DNA of 64,000 bases, from assembly GCF_902833225.1 (NCBI RefSeq), contig NZ_CADFEI010000017.1, positions 112,621 to 176,620 of the forward strand. The letters are read 5' to 3'. Within the stretch, counting starts at the first letter, position 1. Each line of letters starts with the position of its first letter. This document shows, one piece after another, positions 18,873 through 27,122 of the stretch. The stretch is from Burkholderia sp. BCC1644. Its GTDB lineage: Bacteria > Pseudomonadota > Gammaproteobacteria > Burkholderiales > Burkholderiaceae. Position numbers and translations under genes: made by a program. The notes beneath the pieces were generated by a model. The model did no database searches and was not told where the DNA came from. It saw nothing but the letters and a program-made list of their open reading frames with translations.

Positions 18873-19568
18873 ATGAGCCACATCCACTTCATCGGCGGGG
18901 AAAAAGGCGGCGTCGGAAAATCGCTCGCCGCCCGCGTGCTGGCCCAGTATTTCATCGATCGGAGCATACCCTTCGTGGGCTTCGATACCGACCGGTCGCA
19001 CGGCGCGCTACTGCGGTTCTATGCCGATTTTGCCGCGCCTGCCGTGCTCGACCAGCATGACAGCCTCGATCCTGTCATGGAATCGGCGCTCGAGGATCCG
19101 CAGCGGCGCATACTGGTCGACCTCGCGGCCCAGACGCGGCAATCGCTCGCCAAGTGGCTCGACGATTCGGACGTATTGGATTTTGCCGAAGAACACGGCC
19201 TCACGCTGACCTGGTGGCACGTGATGGACACTGGACGCGATTCGGTCGATCTGCTGCGGCAGTGGCTCGACGAATTCGGCGGACGAATCAAGCTGGTGCT
19301 GGTGCTGAATGAAGTCCGCGGCGATCGCTTCGAGATTCTGGAAGCATCCGGCGAACGCGAGAGGGCCGAAGCCCTTGGCGCCAGCGTGATTACGCTGCGC
19401 CGCTTGCCCGATACGACGATGCAGAAGATCGATCGACAAAGCGCGAGCTTCTGGGCGGCGGTCAATCATCCCGACCGCGCCGCCACGGGGCTCGGCTTGC
19501 TGGAGCGGCAGCGCGTCAAGGTCTGGCTGCATCGTACTTATGAGGAGTTGGGCACGCTCGCCTTGTAG
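18873..19568 (+). CDS. MobD/TraL-like P-loop ATPase (ParA/MinD superfamily)
   Basis: A 231-residue protein with the deviant Walker A of the ParA/MinD group, GGEKGGVGKSLAARVLAQY at residues 7-25, followed by the FDTDRSHG switch and a LVDLAAQTR segment in place of Walker B. The overall pattern resembles the TraL and MobD mobilisation proteins of plasmids and conjugative elements. No relaxase or transfer gene is near. ATG 18873 starts the conserved MSHIHFIGG motif. The downstream partner follows after 75 bases, likely in one operon. Confidence 0.7.
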   Translation: MSHIHFIGGEKGGVGKSLAARVLAQYFIDRSIPFVGFDTDRSHGALLRFYADFAAPAVLDQHDSLDPVMESALEDPQRRILVDLAAQTRQSLAKWLDDSDVLDFAEEHGLTLTWWHVMDTGRDSVDLLRQWLDEFGGRIKLVLVLNEVRGDRFEILEASGERERAEALGASVITLRRLPDTTMQKIDRQSASFWAAVNHPDRAATGLGLLERQRVKVWLHRTYEELGTLAL

Positions 19569-19643
19569 CGAGGGGCGCCGGACGGTGCGGGGGGATGCGG
19601 TGAGTTGCTGGAATGGCGCATACTGGGAAACCTGGAGGTTTCA

Positions 19644-20447
19644 ATGGCCGATCACGACAAACTGCATCCGCTGCGCCCGTTCCTGAAAAATTGGGTTTGG
19701 GAGCACGGTCGAATCGGGACTCGCTATCTGGACTGCGTCGATGGCGAAATCAAGTTCGATGAAGGCAAGAAATCGCATTTCGCCGCCGAGAAATATATCT
19801 ATGTGCCCCTCGGCAAGAACGCTGACGACGACGCATCTGCGGATGGTCCTGCGATCCACGAGGCGGGACTCGCCCGCTTTTTGCGGGCTGCGCAGATGGG
19901 CAAGCCAGAGGAAGCCGGTTCCGTAGCGGACACCCAGCGCGCCGTGCAGGACTGTGTGGAGATCGGCCTGTTCAGCGCGTATCAACGGGAAGCTCGAAAG
20001 GCATTTGACCGCTACGCGCAGGAACCCATGTTCGAGGACGAGATCCGCGCGGCGGTTGTCGACGACATCCGGCGAATTTACGTCGGCATGCGAGAGCAGC
20101 TGGCGCTGTACGATTTCAGTGTGCTCTACGGCTTGCCCACGCCGCTGCTGATCAGCGAGACACCCTTCATCGACTGGCGCGTGATCGCGAGTCCGGCACT
20201 TCCGTTCGTATCGCTTCCGCTGGGACCTTATTGCCTGCTGGTAGGCGCGCCGTCGGGCAGAAGTAGCCGAATCGGCCCGGTGGTCTGGAAGGCCGCTGCC
20301 GCGATGGGCCCGTTGAAGGACCACAACCGCCGGATCGAGGAGCACGCACGTCTGTGGCTGGTGGCGACCACCGATGACCAGCTCGTCGCCGCACAAAGTC
20401 GCCTTGCCGCGACCACGGGCGCCAGGCACCTGCTGCCGCCCGCCTGA
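19644..20447 (+). CDS. Unknown protein, faintly DUF4238-like
   Basis: A 267-residue soluble protein with a strong GGAGG Shine-Dalgarno. The beginning (LHPLRPFLKNWVW...YLDCVDGEI) and a central LLISETPFIDW followed by FVSLPLGPYCLLVG recall the layout of DUF4238 proteins (a HxxPxxYL start, a SDNPV-type motif, then PLSP), but the diagnostic His-Pro start is absent, so the link is weak. It has no signal peptide or membrane helix. It is paired with the upstream ATPase. Its role is unknown; defence or element maintenance are guesses from context. Confidence 0.6.
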   Translation: MADHDKLHPLRPFLKNWVWEHGRIGTRYLDCVDGEIKFDEGKKSHFAAEKYIYVPLGKNADDDASADGPAIHEAGLARFLRAAQMGKPEEAGSVADTQRAVQDCVEIGLFSAYQREARKAFDRYAQEPMFEDEIRAAVVDDIRRIYVGMREQLALYDFSVLYGLPTPLLISETPFIDWRVIASPALPFVSLPLGPYCLLVGAPSGRSSRIGPVVWKAAAAMGPLKDHNRRIEEHARLWLVATTDDQLVAAQSRLAATTGARHLLPPA

Positions 20448-20482
20448 TACCGCTTCACCGCATACCCGGCATCCAACGGGCC

Positions 20483-20959
20483 TCAGGAGCGAAGTGCGCG
20501 CCAAAGCACCAGCTTCTGATCGAACGACAACATCGCGTTCGCCGGGCTCGACGAAGGCAGCACGAGCGTCTCGTACCCGGCCTCGCCGATCACATCGGCG
20601 AACCGCCCTGCCGTCTTGCCGTTGAAGCACACGCGCTTCAGCAACGGCGCATGTTCCCGCAACGAATCGAAGTCGTTCGGCTTCGCATTCCGGATCGCAG
20701 AATCGAGGCTACCCTGACGATGGCACGCATCGAGAACGTCCCAGATACCGATGCCGTGTGACAGCACGCACACGAGCCGCGCATCGTACGGCAAGTCATG
20801 AAGCGCCGGCTCGCCGAGCACCGCCCCCAGCAACCGCCAGAACTGATTGCGGGGATGCGCGTAATACTGCGCGGCATCGAGCGACGCCTCGCCCGGAAAG
20901 CTGCCGAGGATCATCGTGTGCGTATCCGGCCCGACGACCGGCCCGAAGCCCTGCAGCAT
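20483..20959 (-). CDS. Hypoxanthine/uracil-DNA glycosylase family protein
   Basis: A 158-residue member of the uracil-DNA glycosylase superfamily, in the group described as DNA-deoxyinosine (hypoxanthine) glycosylase. Motifs are ILGSFPGEASLDAAQYYAHP near residue 20, HPRNQFWRLLG, and LVLPSSSPANA near residue 135 that closes the active site. Its ATG overlaps the stop of ubiC (TGATG), giving a coupled htpG-ubiC-glycosylase string. A partial decayed copy of its 3' end lies 1.8 kb downstream, so the present 3' end was probably delivered by the inserted islet. Confidence 0.85.
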   Translation of the reverse strand: MLQGFGPVVGPDTHTMILGSFPGEASLDAAQYYAHPRNQFWRLLGAVLGEPALHDLPYDARLVCVLSHGIGIWDVLDACHRQGSLDSAIRNAKPNDFDSLREHAPLLKRVCFNGKTAGRFADVIGEAGYETLVLPSSSPANAMLSFDQKLVLWRALRS

Positions 20960-21570
20960 CACGCACCTCCGCCCGGACCGCCCGGGCGCGGCCCGTCGCC
21001 GTACGCATCGAGATGACGCCACAGCGCCGGCAGCATGCACTCGGTGACCATCAGCGGCTTGCCGTGACGCTGGAACACCGAACGCCGCGCGGCGAACGCG
21101 TGCGGCGGCCGGACGCCCGCGCCAAGCGCATGGGTCGCCAGGGCATACAGCGGATGGCCGGCGATCACGCGCCGGCTGACGAGCGCCGAACGCTCGACCT
21201 GCGGATCGCTGTACAGCAGCTCCGCGAGCGGCCGCGTGCGCAGCCGCCGCATCGCTTGCCACACACCCTTGCTGGCGGCGAGCGGCGCGATGCTGTGCGC
21301 GGCAACGAAAGGCGTGCCGTCGACCGACAGGATCACCTCGCGCACCCACATCGGCGCGCGCGGCGAACTGGCGAGCGCGTCCGGCTCGTCGAACCACGGA
21401 CAGTCGACGGCCTCGCGCGTCACGCGTACGTTCACGCGGCCAAGCCGCGCGAGATGCGCGGTCAGCGATCCGCCGCGCGTCAGCCAGTCGCGCTGGTCGA
21501 GCGAGCAGCCAGGCCGCGGCGTTTCACGCCAGCCGGCCTGACCGCCGTCGAATCGCATGCGCGCGTTCAC
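20959..21570 (-). CDS. ubiC: Chorismate--pyruvate lyase
   Basis: About 203 residues if GTG 21570 is used, 199 from ATG 21558. The pattern is that of UbiC: a WLTRGGSLTAHLARLG start, REVILSVDGTPFVAAHSIAP in the middle and an ALVSRRVIAGHPLYA-type segment. It makes 4-hydroxybenzoate, the first step of ubiquinone synthesis. The GTG start overlaps the htpG stop (GTGA), and no clear Shine-Dalgarno favours either start. The tail is short and Gly/Pro-rich. Confidence 0.85.
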   Translation of the reverse strand: MNARMRFDGGQAGWRETPRPGCSLDQRDWLTRGGSLTAHLARLGRVNVRVTREAVDCPWFDEPDALASSPRAPMWVREVILSVDGTPFVAAHSIAPLAASKGVWQAMRRLRTRPLAELLYSDPQVERSALVSRRVIAGHPLYALATHALGAGVRPPHAFAARRSVFQRHGKPLMVTECMLPALWRHLDAYGDGPRPGGPGGGA

Positions 21571-23465
21571 GCGGTGCGCGACAGCAGCAGCGCGTTGGTC
21601 CGCTTCACGAAGCTCGCCGGATCGTCGAGCATGCCGCCTTCGGCCAGCAGCGCCTGATCGAACAACAGATGGGCCCAGTCGCCGAAATCGGCGCTATCGG
21701 CATTCAGCTGCTTCACGAGCGCGTGCTCGGGATTGATCTCGAGGATCGGCTGCATCGCCGGCGCGTTCTGGCCGGCTGCTTTCAGCATCCGCTGCAGGTA
21801 GCCGCTCATGTCGTTGTCGTCCGCGACGAGGCACGACGGCGAATCGGTCAGGCGGAACGTGACGCGCACCTCCTTCACCTTGTCGCCGAGCGCTTCCTTC
21901 ATCTTCTCGACGACCGGCTTGATCGCCTCGCCCGCCTGCTCCTGCGCCTTCTTCTCTTCGTCGTTCAACTCGCCGAGATCGAGGTCGCCACGCGCGACGC
22001 TCGCGAGCGGCTTGCCATCGAATTCCTGCAGGAACGACAGCATCCATTCATCGACGCGATCGGTCAGCAGCAGCACCTCGACGCCCTTCTTGCGGAACAC
22101 CTCGAGATGCGGGCTGTTCTTCGCGGCCTGCCATGCGTCGGCCGTCACGTAGTAGATCTTGCTCTGCTCGGGTTTCATGCGCGACACGTAGTCGGCGAGC
22201 GACACGTCCTGCGCATCGGTGTCGCCGTGCGTCGACGCGAAGCGCAGCAGCTTCGCGATGCGCTCGCGGTTCGCGTGATCCTCGCCGAGGCCTTCCTTCA
22301 GCACCTGGCCGAATGCGCCCCAGAACGTCTTGTACTTTTCCTTGCCGGCATCGTCTTCCGCGTTCGCGAGTTCTTCGAGCATCGACAGCGCACGCTTCGT
22401 CACGCCTTCGCGGATCGCCTTCACGTCGCGGCTTTCCTGCAGGATCTCGCGCGACACGTTCAGCGGCAGGTCCGCCGAATCGACGACGCCCTTCACGAAG
22501 CGCAGGTACTGCGGCAGCAGCTGCTCGGCATCGTCCATGATGAACACACGCTTCACGTACAGCTTCAGGCCGCCGCGATAGTCGCGGTTCCACATATCGA
22601 ACGGCGCGTGCGACGGCACGAACAGCAGCTGCGTGTATTCGCTGCGGCCCTCGACGCGGTTGTGCGTCCACGTGAGCGGATCCTGGTGATCGTGCGCGAT
22701 ATGCTGGTAGAACTGCGTGTACTGCTCGTCGGTGACGTCGCTTTTCGAACGCGTCCACAGCGCGCTTGCCTGATTGACGGTCTCGTCCTCGTCCTTCAGG
22801 ACCATCTCGCCCTTTTCCTGATCCCATTCTTCCTTCTGCATCAGGATCGGCAGCGCGATGTGGTCGGAGTACTTCTGGATGATCGACTGCAGGCGGTGCG
22901 ACGACAGCAGCTCGTCCTCGCCTTCGCGCAGGTGCAGCGTGATCGTCGTGCCGCGCCGTGCGCGCTCGATCGCGTCGATCGTGAAATCGCCCTCGCCCGC
23001 GCTTTCCCAACGCACGGCTTCGTTCGCCGGCAGGCCTGCGCGGCGCGTCTCGACGGTGATCTTGTCCGCGACGATGAAGCCCGAGTAGAAGCCGACGCCG
23101 AACTGGCCGATCAGCGCCGCATCCTTCTGCTGGTCGCCCGACAGCTTCGTGAAGAATTCCTTGGTGCCCGAACGCGCGATCGTGCCGAGGTTCGCGATCG
23201 CCTCGTCGCGGCTCATGCCGATGCCGTTGTCGTCGATCGTGATCGTGCGCGCGGCCTTGTCGTAGCCGATGCGGATGCGCAGGTTCGGATCGTTCTCGTA
23301 CAGCGCGTTGTCCGCGAGCCCTTCGAAACGCAGCTTGTCGGCCGCGTCGGACGCGTTCGACACCAGTTCGCGCAGGAAGATTTCCTTGTTGCTGTAGAGC
23401 GAATGGATCATCAGGTGGAGGAGTTGCTTGACCTCTGCCTGAAAGCTCATCGTTTCGTGTGCCAT
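21567..23465 (-). CDS. htpG: Chaperone HtpG (Hsp90)
   Basis: A 632-residue Hsp90 homologue. The ATP-binding N-domain shows ELVSNASDAADKLRF, DDNGIGMSRDEAIANLG and GQFGVGFYSGFIVADK. The middle domain carries the conserved catalytic-loop region (LPLNVSREILQESRDV), and the C-domain mediates dimerisation. It starts MAHETMSFQAEV; GAGGA lies upstream. It is the first gene of a coupled string with ubiC and the DNA glycosylase. Confidence 0.96.
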   Translation of the reverse strand: MAHETMSFQAEVKQLLHLMIHSLYSNKEIFLRELVSNASDAADKLRFEGLADNALYENDPNLRIRIGYDKAARTITIDDNGIGMSRDEAIANLGTIARSGTKEFFTKLSGDQQKDAALIGQFGVGFYSGFIVADKITVETRRAGLPANEAVRWESAGEGDFTIDAIERARRGTTITLHLREGEDELLSSHRLQSIIQKYSDHIALPILMQKEEWDQEKGEMVLKDEDETVNQASALWTRSKSDVTDEQYTQFYQHIAHDHQDPLTWTHNRVEGRSEYTQLLFVPSHAPFDMWNRDYRGGLKLYVKRVFIMDDAEQLLPQYLRFVKGVVDSADLPLNVSREILQESRDVKAIREGVTKRALSMLEELANAEDDAGKEKYKTFWGAFGQVLKEGLGEDHANRERIAKLLRFASTHGDTDAQDVSLADYVSRMKPEQSKIYYVTADAWQAAKNSPHLEVFRKKGVEVLLLTDRVDEWMLSFLQEFDGKPLASVARGDLDLGELNDEEKKAQEQAGEAIKPVVEKMKEALGDKVKEVRVTFRLTDSPSCLVADDNDMSGYLQRMLKAAGQNAPAMQPILEINPEHALVKQLNADSADFGDWAHLLFDQALLAEGGMLDDPASFVKRTNALLLSRTA

Positions 23466-23623
23466 GGATGCTGTTTCCTCTTACTTGAACTGGAATGGTG
23501 TGGCGCTGGCGCCCGGCGCGCGATGCCGGCGAGTCCGTGAAGAACGGTCGCCCGGCGCCAGCGGTTTGCGCGCGTATCTGGGGACGGCGCGCGCAATTTC
23601 AAGACGCGGCGTGCCGCGCCGCG

Positions 23624-25084
23624 TCACGACGCGCGCCGCACGGCCGAGTCGATATAGCCTGCCAGCAGCCCCGGCAGCGCCGGATCGCCGCAGTTCGCGA
23701 CATTGAAGCGCATCCACGTCGACGGCGATTGCTGCGGCGAGAACAGGCTGCCCGGCGTCAGCAGGAAGCCGGCCTCGTGCGCGACCGCCGCGAGCGCGTC
23801 CGAATCGACGCCCGTGTCGGCCCACAGGAACATCCCGGCCGCCGGCATCGTGAAGAGGCCGAGCCCCGTGCGCTCGAGCATCCGCGCGGTCTTGTCGCGC
23901 ACGCCGTCGAGCCGCGCGCGCAGCCGCTCGACGTGGCGGCGGTAATGCCCTTCGGTCAGGATCTTGTAAAGCACGCGCTCGTTGAGCTCGGGCGTCGTCA
24001 TCCCGACCAGCATCTTCTGGTCGGTGACGGCCTTCGCGATCTCCGGCGCGCATGCCACGTAGCCGACCCGCAGGTTCGCCGCGAGCGTCTTCGAATAGCT
24101 GCCGAGGTAGATCACGCGCTTCAGCTGGTCGAGGCTCGCGAGGCGCGTGGCCGGATAGCTCGGCGGGCACAGGTCGCCGTACACGTCGTCCTCGACGACG
24201 AGGAAGTCGTACGCTTCCGCGAGCTTCAGGATCCGGAACGCCTGCGCGGCCGACAGCGACGTGCCGGTCGGGTTCTGCAGCACCGAGTTGATCACGAGCA
24301 TCTTCGGGCGCCACATCTGCACCAGCGTTTCGAGCGCGTCGAGGTCGGGGCCGTCCGGCGTGTACGGCATCCCGACGAGCTGCGCGCCTTGCGCCGCGAA
24401 GCGGCCGAACATCTGGAACCAGGCGGGATCGCCGACGATCACCGCGTCGCCCGGGCGCATGTAGATCCGCGAAATCAGGTCGATCGCCTGCGTGATCCCC
24501 GATACGAGCACGATCTGTTCGGGTTTCGCGCCGATCTCGACTTCAGCGAGGCGTGTCTGCAGTTGCTGGCGCAGCGGCAGGAAACCCTGCGCGGTGCCGA
24601 AGCCGAGCATCTGCGCACCCGACTGGCGCCCGAGCGCACGCAGCGCGCCGGTGATCAGCTCGCCGTCGAGCCAGCGGCCCGGCAAGTAGCCGAGGCCGGG
24701 GCCCTTTTCCGGGCTGACGGTGTGCAGCATGTTGCGCAGCAACCAGACAACGTCGATCGTGTTGTGCACGGGCGCGGCCTCGGCCACGCGCGCGACGCTG
24801 TCGGCGGGCTGCGGGCCGGTGGCCGTGCGTTCGCGCACGTAGAAGCCCGACCCGCGCCGCGAGTCGAGGTAGCCCTGCGCGACGAGGCGCTCGTACGCCT
24901 CGACGACCGTGAAGCGCGACACGCTCTTGTCGAGCGCGAGCTTGCGGATCGACGGCATCCGCATGCCGGGACGAAACACGCGTTCGTCGATGCGCCGCCG
25001 CGCCCACTGGACCAGCTGGTCGACGAGCGTGAGCGTGGCCGTGTCGTGCGGCGCGGGAATCTGGGCGAGTGGGACGGTGGACAT
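23624..25084 (-). CDS. MocR-type regulator: GntR HTH fused to an aminotransferase-like domain
   Basis: A 486-residue protein with a winged-helix GntR domain (MRMPSIRKLALDKSVSRFTV, residues 40-75) followed by a class I aminotransferase fold. The PLP lysine lies in LGSYSKTLAANLRVGYVAC. MocR proteins sense PLP-linked ligands and control vitamin B6, GABA or amino-acid genes. The divergent spacer holds direct repeats typical of MocR operators. The nearby aminotransferase-RidA cluster or the VOC gene could be targets. Start ATG 25084 was chosen because homology begins there. Confidence 0.88.
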   Translation of the reverse strand: MSTVPLAQIPAPHDTATLTLVDQLVQWARRRIDERVFRPGMRMPSIRKLALDKSVSRFTVVEAYERLVAQGYLDSRRGSGFYVRERTATGPQPADSVARVAEAAPVHNTIDVVWLLRNMLHTVSPEKGPGLGYLPGRWLDGELITGALRALGRQSGAQMLGFGTAQGFLPLRQQLQTRLAEVEIGAKPEQIVLVSGITQAIDLISRIYMRPGDAVIVGDPAWFQMFGRFAAQGAQLVGMPYTPDGPDLDALETLVQMWRPKMLVINSVLQNPTGTSLSAAQAFRILKLAEAYDFLVVEDDVYGDLCPPSYPATRLASLDQLKRVIYLGSYSKTLAANLRVGYVACAPEIAKAVTDQKMLVGMTTPELNERVLYKILTEGHYRRHVERLRARLDGVRDKTARMLERTGLGLFTMPAAGMFLWADTGVDSDALAAVAHEAGFLLTPGSLFSPQQSPSTWMRFNVANCGDPALPGLLAGYIDSAVRRAS

Positions 25085-25100
25085 GGGCGGCAGCTCCAAC

Positions 25101-25142
25101 TGTACCGAAGGGTATCGCGCCGATTGTACCGTTACTGTGCCG
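25101..25142. promoter_or_regulatory. Direct repeats, candidate MocR operator
   Basis: TGTACCG occurs at 25101-25107 and again at 25125-25131, 24 bases apart, followed by TGTGCCG at 25136-25142. The repeats lie just upstream of the MocR gene start. Same-orientation repeats about two helical turns apart are what MocR regulators usually bind. Confidence 0.45.
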
Positions 25143-25314
25143 GTAGCGACGATTACAGTTGACCGGAATGGCGATCGTGCGGCCGCCGTTCCGGCGCTGC
25201 CGCACTTGGCGCTGCACCCGCCGGCCTGCATCGCGGCCGGTGCGCCGGCCGGGCCGGCTACCGCCCGGCGCCTCGCCCGCCTACCATGACACTTTCGCTT
25301 CCCGACCGACGTTC

Positions 25315-26007
25315 ATGCCAGCCCGCCCCCTGACACTCGACCATCTCGTGATCGCCGCGCGCACGCTCGACGAAGGCGTTCGCCATGTCGCCGACGCACT
25401 CGGCATCGAACCGGCAGGCGGCGGCCGTCACCCGCTGATGCGGACCCACAATGCGCTGTTCGGCGCGTGGGGCGGGCTCTACCTCGAAGTGATCGCGATC
25501 GACCCCGACGCACCGGCGCCAGGCGACGGCGCAGAGCCGCCGCGCGCGCGGATGTTCGGCCTCGACGATCCGGCGATGCACGCGCGACTCGCGCAGGGCC
25601 CGTTTCTCGCGCACTGGGTCGCGCGGGTCGACCGCCCGCGCCAGCTTGCCCTGTGGCAGAGCCAGTACCCGGCCCGTATCGCACCCGTGGTCGCGATGAG
25701 CCGCGGCGACCTGCGCTGGGGCCTCACGGTGCCCGACGACGGCAGCTTCCCCGCGTGGCAGGGCTCGGGCGACGGGCTCGCGCCGTCGCTGATCCAGTGG
25801 GACAGCCCGCGCCACCCGGCCGAATCGCTGCCGGGCGACGGTGTCGCGCTGAAGGCGCTCAAGGGCACCCACCCGCATGCCGGCGTCATCCGCGAACAAC
25901 TCGACTGGCTCGGCGCCGCCCACCTGCTCGATCTCGACGCGGGTGAAGGCCCGCCCGCGCTCGTCGCCGAATTCGACACCCCACAGGGCGCACGCACGCT
26001 GCGCTGA
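25315..26007 (+). CDS. VOC-superfamily (glyoxalase-like) protein
   Basis: A 230-residue protein starting LTLDHLVIAARTLDEGVRHV, the entry strand of a glyoxalase-like fold, with a second half that repeats the motif less clearly. It matches the longer glyoxalase_3-like group and has no signal peptide. No substrate is known. It is followed within 55 bases by an EamA transporter, which may be cotranscribed. Confidence 0.78.
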   Translation: MPARPLTLDHLVIAARTLDEGVRHVADALGIEPAGGGRHPLMRTHNALFGAWGGLYLEVIAIDPDAPAPGDGAEPPRARMFGLDDPAMHARLAQGPFLAHWVARVDRPRQLALWQSQYPARIAPVVAMSRGDLRWGLTVPDDGSFPAWQGSGDGLAPSLIQWDSPRHPAESLPGDGVALKALKGTHPHAGVIREQLDWLGAAHLLDLDAGEGPPALVAEFDTPQGARTLR

Positions 26008-26061
26008 ACGCCCTGCCGCTTTCCTCATTACAACGACCTGCAATACGGAGACACCTGCAAC

Positions 26062-26970
26062 ATGAATTCGCGCGAAACCCGGGGCATGCTGCTCGGCCTG
26101 ATCGGCGTGATGATCTTCAGCCTGACGCTGCCGATGACGCGCATCGTCGTGTCCGAACTCAACCCGCTGCTCAACGGGCTTGGCCGCGCGCTCGCCGCCG
26201 CCGTGCCGGCCGGCCTGCTGCTGTGGTGGCGCCGCGAGGCGCTGCCGACCCGCGCGCAGCTGAAAAGCCTCGCGATCACGTCGGCCGGCGTGATCATCGC
26301 GTATCCGGTGTTCTCCGCCTGGGCGATGAAATCGGTACCGGCGTCGCACGGCGCGGTCGTCAACGGGCTGCAGCCGCTGTTCGTCGCGCTGTACGCGGCA
26401 TGGTTGTCGCACGAGCGGCCGTCGAAGGCGTTCTGGGTCAGCGCGGTCGCGGGCAGCGCGCTCGTGATCGCGTTCGCGCTGCGCGACGGCGGCGGCACCG
26501 TGCAGGCCGGCGATGCGCTGATGCTCGTCGCGGTCGGCATCGGCGCGCTCGGCTATGCGGAGGGCGCGCGCCTCGCACGCCAGATCGGCGGCTGGCAAGT
26601 GATCTGCTGGGCGCTCGTCGTGTCGGCGCCGTTCCTCGTGCTGCCGGTCGGCTGGCTCGCGTGGATGCAGCATGCCGCGCATCCGGGCCCGCTCGCGCTG
26701 CGCACCTGGCTCGCGTTCGGCTACGTGACCCTCTTTTCGCAATTCATCGGTTTTTTCGCGTGGTACGCAGGGCTCGCGATGGGCGGCATCGCGCGCGTCG
26801 GCCAGGTGCAATTGCTGCAGATTTTCTTCACGATCGCGTTTTCCGCACTGCTGTTCGGCGAAACGGTCACGTCGTCGACGTGGCTGTTCGCGGCCGCCGT
26901 GATCGCCACCGTGGTGCTCGGGCGCCGCTCGGCGGTCGCCACGGCCCCGCGTCCCGCTCGCGCCGGTTGA
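26062..26970 (+). CDS. EamA-family transporter
   Basis: A 302-residue membrane protein with ten predicted helices in two EamA repeats, beginning RGMLLGLIGVMIFSLTLPMT. It heads a run with an aminotransferase, RidA and PhzF homologue. The context suggests export or uptake of an amino acid or its degradation product; family evidence alone gives no substrate. Confidence 0.85.
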   Translation: MNSRETRGMLLGLIGVMIFSLTLPMTRIVVSELNPLLNGLGRALAAAVPAGLLLWWRREALPTRAQLKSLAITSAGVIIAYPVFSAWAMKSVPASHGAVVNGLQPLFVALYAAWLSHERPSKAFWVSAVAGSALVIAFALRDGGGTVQAGDALMLVAVGIGALGYAEGARLARQIGGWQVICWALVVSAPFLVLPVGWLAWMQHAAHPGPLALRTWLAFGYVTLFSQFIGFFAWYAGLAMGGIARVGQVQLLQIFFTIAFSALLFGETVTSSTWLFAAAVIATVVLGRRSAVATAPRPARAG

Positions 26971-27122
26971 TGAGGTGCGCCATAATGTTTGTTTTGCCTG
27001 ATCGGTTTTGCCCACCCGGCCGCGAAGGCTCGATCGCGTTCGCGCCTGCCCACCCGGCAGCGTCGAAGCGGTGCGCCCGAACGACCTTTCTTGACTGACC
27101 ACGATATCCGAACGAGGAGACT

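Larger units (their letters stand above)
18719..20482. mobile_element. Two-gene accessory islet inserted in the glycosylase gene
   Basis: About 1.76 kb lies between the intact glycosylase gene and its displaced 3' fragment. The islet carries two genes on the strand opposite to the glycosylase: a MobD/TraL-like ATPase and an unknown protein. No integrase, transposase or terminal inverted repeats are visible, so the mobilising function must have been supplied elsewhere or lost. The duplicated gene end is the only direct trace of insertion. Confidence 0.6.

Noticed and set aside
18479..18967. Open minus-strand frame that reads as a 162-residue protein
   Set aside because: Only its end matches the glycosylase; the rest runs in the wrong frame after the 128-base deletion and into the ATPase gene, so this is a remnant rather than a gene.
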